Shown here: in pieces, positions 63,134 through 64,000 of the stretch
How the letters are laid out: every line of letters begins with the position of its first letter
Position numbering within the stretch: the first letter of the stretch is position 1
Source: Hyphomicrobiales bacterium
GTDB taxonomy: Bacteria; Pseudomonadota; Alphaproteobacteria; Rhizobiales; Rhizobiaceae
DNA: 64,000 nt
Direction of reading: 5' to 3'
Assembly: GCA_900472395.1 (NCBI GenBank)
Contig: UCHV01000006.1
Coordinates: 55,169 to 119,168 of the forward strand
Translations under genes and position numbers: made by a program
Notes under the pieces: model-generated
The model's input: only the letters and a program-made list of their open reading frames with translations
Databases searched by the model: none
What the model was told of the DNA's origin: nothing

Positions 63134-63634
63134 ATGCGTGTTTCAAGCCTTGCCGCCGTCGCATTGATCCTCGGCCTCCCCGGCGTCTGTCAGGCTGCGG
63201 AAGCGGATTATCTGAATTCGATTGCCGGTAACTGGAGCGGCAAGGGCGTGGTATTGACGAAGATCGGCGGCAGCAAGGTCAATGTATCCTGCAGCCTGCA
63301 GGTCGGTTCGACAGCGGCATCCTTATCCATGAACGGACGCTGCCGCGGCCTGCTGGTGTCGCGCGGCTTTTCCGCCGATGTCAAAGCCTCGGGTAGTCGC
63401 TATTCCGGCACCTATGTCGGGCCGTCAGGTCAGCCCTCACGCCTGAGCGGCAGCCGGCGCGGCGAAACGGTCAACCTTGCGGTCACATGGGCGCGGGTGG
63501 TGAATGGCGATCGAAATGCCAGCATGACCATCGAAAAGCTGGGTGCCAACGGGCTGCGGCTTCGCACGATAGACAAGGATGTGGCGACGGGTCGTTCCGT
63601 CGCCACAAGCAGTATCGAGTTCACACGGCGCTGA
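63134..63634 (+). CDS. Periplasmic hypothetical protein
   Basis: A 166-residue protein with a clear signal peptide (MRVSSLAAVALILGLPGVCQA, cut near QAAEA). The mature part is rich in beta strand with NSIAGNWSGKGVVLTKIGGSK, a Cys pair (CSLQVGS and NGRCRG) that may form a disulfide, and many Ser/Gly. I do not recognise the family. GGAGG precedes the ATG. It is 36 bases after thiD and may be co-transcribed, but its role is unknown. It ends in a hairpin shared with the convergent gene. Confidence 0.8.
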   Translation: MRVSSLAAVALILGLPGVCQAAEADYLNSIAGNWSGKGVVLTKIGGSKVNVSCSLQVGSTAASLSMNGRCRGLLVSRGFSADVKASGSRYSGTYVGPSGQPSRLSGSRRGETVNLAVTWARVVNGDRNASMTIEKLGANGLRLRTIDKDVATGRSVATSSIEFTRR

Positions 63635-63649
63635 GTGCTTAAAGCGCCG
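63626..63649. terminator. Bidirectional hairpin spanning two convergent stop codons
   Basis: CGGCGCT / AGCGCCG, a 7-base stem with a 10-base loop. The loop and stem edge contain both stop codons (63632-63634 and 63639-63641). There are no T tracts. Confidence 0.5.
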
Positions 63650-64000
63650 GGCGTGTCAGGCCCAGATGATCGCGCAGGGTCGTGCCCGAATATTCGGTGC
63701 GGAACAGCCCGCGCTCCTGCAGGATCGGCACGACGAGCTGCGTAAAGTCTTCCAGACCTTCCGGGAAGAATGGCGGCATGACGTTGAAACCGTCGGCGGC
63801 GCGGCCGTCGAACCATTCCTGCATGCGGTCGGCGATCTCCACCGGCGTGCCGAGCACGATATGGTGGCCACGACCGGCCGCGACGCGCAAAGCCAGCTGG
63901 CGGATCGTCAGGTTTTCGCGGCGGGCGGCTGCCGTCAGCAGTTCGGCGCGGCTGCGCAACTGGTCTGAAATCGGCAGGTCCGGCAGCGGGCCATCCGGAT
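63639..64000 (-). CDS. LLM-class flavin monooxygenase (NtaA/SnaA type), N-terminus cut by window edge
   Basis: The last 120 residues of a nitrilotriacetate-monooxygenase-type enzyme; the frame is open to the right edge. LPISDQLRSRAELLTAAARRENLTIRQLALRVAAGRGHHIVLGTP, ADRMQEWFDGRAADGFNVMPP and LQERGLFRTEYSGTTLRDHLGL are the characteristic C-terminal pattern. It is FMNH2-dependent and probably oxidises an organic S or N compound. The stop is 4 bases from the stop of the convergent gene. Confidence 0.9.
   Translation of the reverse strand, partial: PDGPLPDLPISDQLRSRAELLTAAARRENLTIRQLALRVAAGRGHHIVLGTPVEIADRMQEWFDGRAADGFNVMPPFFPEGLEDFTQLVVPILQERGLFRTEYSGTTLRDHLGLTRPAL

Overview
This window looks like chromosomal DNA of a Rhizobiaceae alphaproteobacterium (Agrobacterium/Rhizobium type). 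The evidence is high GC, almost no intergenic space inside operons, Irr-box-like iron sites, a thiCOSGED operon behind a TPP riboswitch, a MocR regulator, DUF899/DUF1579 genes and GC-rich palindromic intergenic elements. No insertion sequence, phage gene, CRISPR array or rRNA gene was seen.

Layout: 1-6.1 kb has a chemotaxis receptor (cut by the left edge), an alpha/beta hydrolase, a flavin disulfide oxidoreductase with a divergent Rrf2 regulator, and two tandem L,D-transpeptidase lipoproteins. 6.2-15.1 kb has an EamA exporter with a divergent MocR regulator, a YihY/BrkB membrane protein, a HerA-like ATPase, a CSS-EAL c-di-GMP phosphodiesterase and a TauE/SafE permease. 15.3-18.7 kb is an AcoR-like regulator lacking the AAA+ domain, an acetaldehyde-type dehydrogenase and its DUF779 partner. 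19.0-22.2 kb is a four-gene operon (DUF899, two DUF1579, VOC) divergent from a MarR regulator.

The highlight is 22.2-27.7 kb, an RNA-repair locus. RtcR (sigma-54 activator with a CARF-like N-terminus) is divergent from a sigma-54 promoter that drives a Ro60 orthologue (rsr), then a tandem array of five Y-RNA-like elements (25615-26209), then a variant RtcB RNA ligase. All five elements share a Ro-binding-type terminal stem (5' strand GRCGAATGC, 3' strand ending TCGTCGCC or a close variant). Element 1 contains an almost canonical but circularly permuted tRNA body (T arm, closed acceptor stem, U8/A9, D arm). Elements 4 and 5 keep a T arm but no D arm. Elements 2 and 3 are simple hairpins like animal Y RNAs. 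No rtcA is present.

27.8-35.6 kb is an iron-siderophore region: a TonB receptor, an unusual LysR-HTH/TrpD2-like fusion protein and a FatBDCE-type ABC importer, with Irr-box-like palindromes at both promoters. 35.6-41.2 kb is a tightly overlapping caa3-type cytochrome oxidase operon (coxB with cytochrome c domain, fused CoxA-CoxC, a small membrane protein, CtaG, triheme cytochrome c). 41.4-53.7 kb is a sulfur-scavenging region: two-component flavin monooxygenases and FMN reductase, a peptide-type ABC importer and a BisC-type sulfoxide reductase, with a shared TCTA-N9-TAGA motif at two promoters. 53.8-57.5 kb has a D-lactate-type dehydrogenase, SseA, an HCCA isomerase and a TetR regulator. 57.6-63.1 kb is the thiamine operon, followed by a small periplasmic protein and a flavin monooxygenase cut by the right edge.
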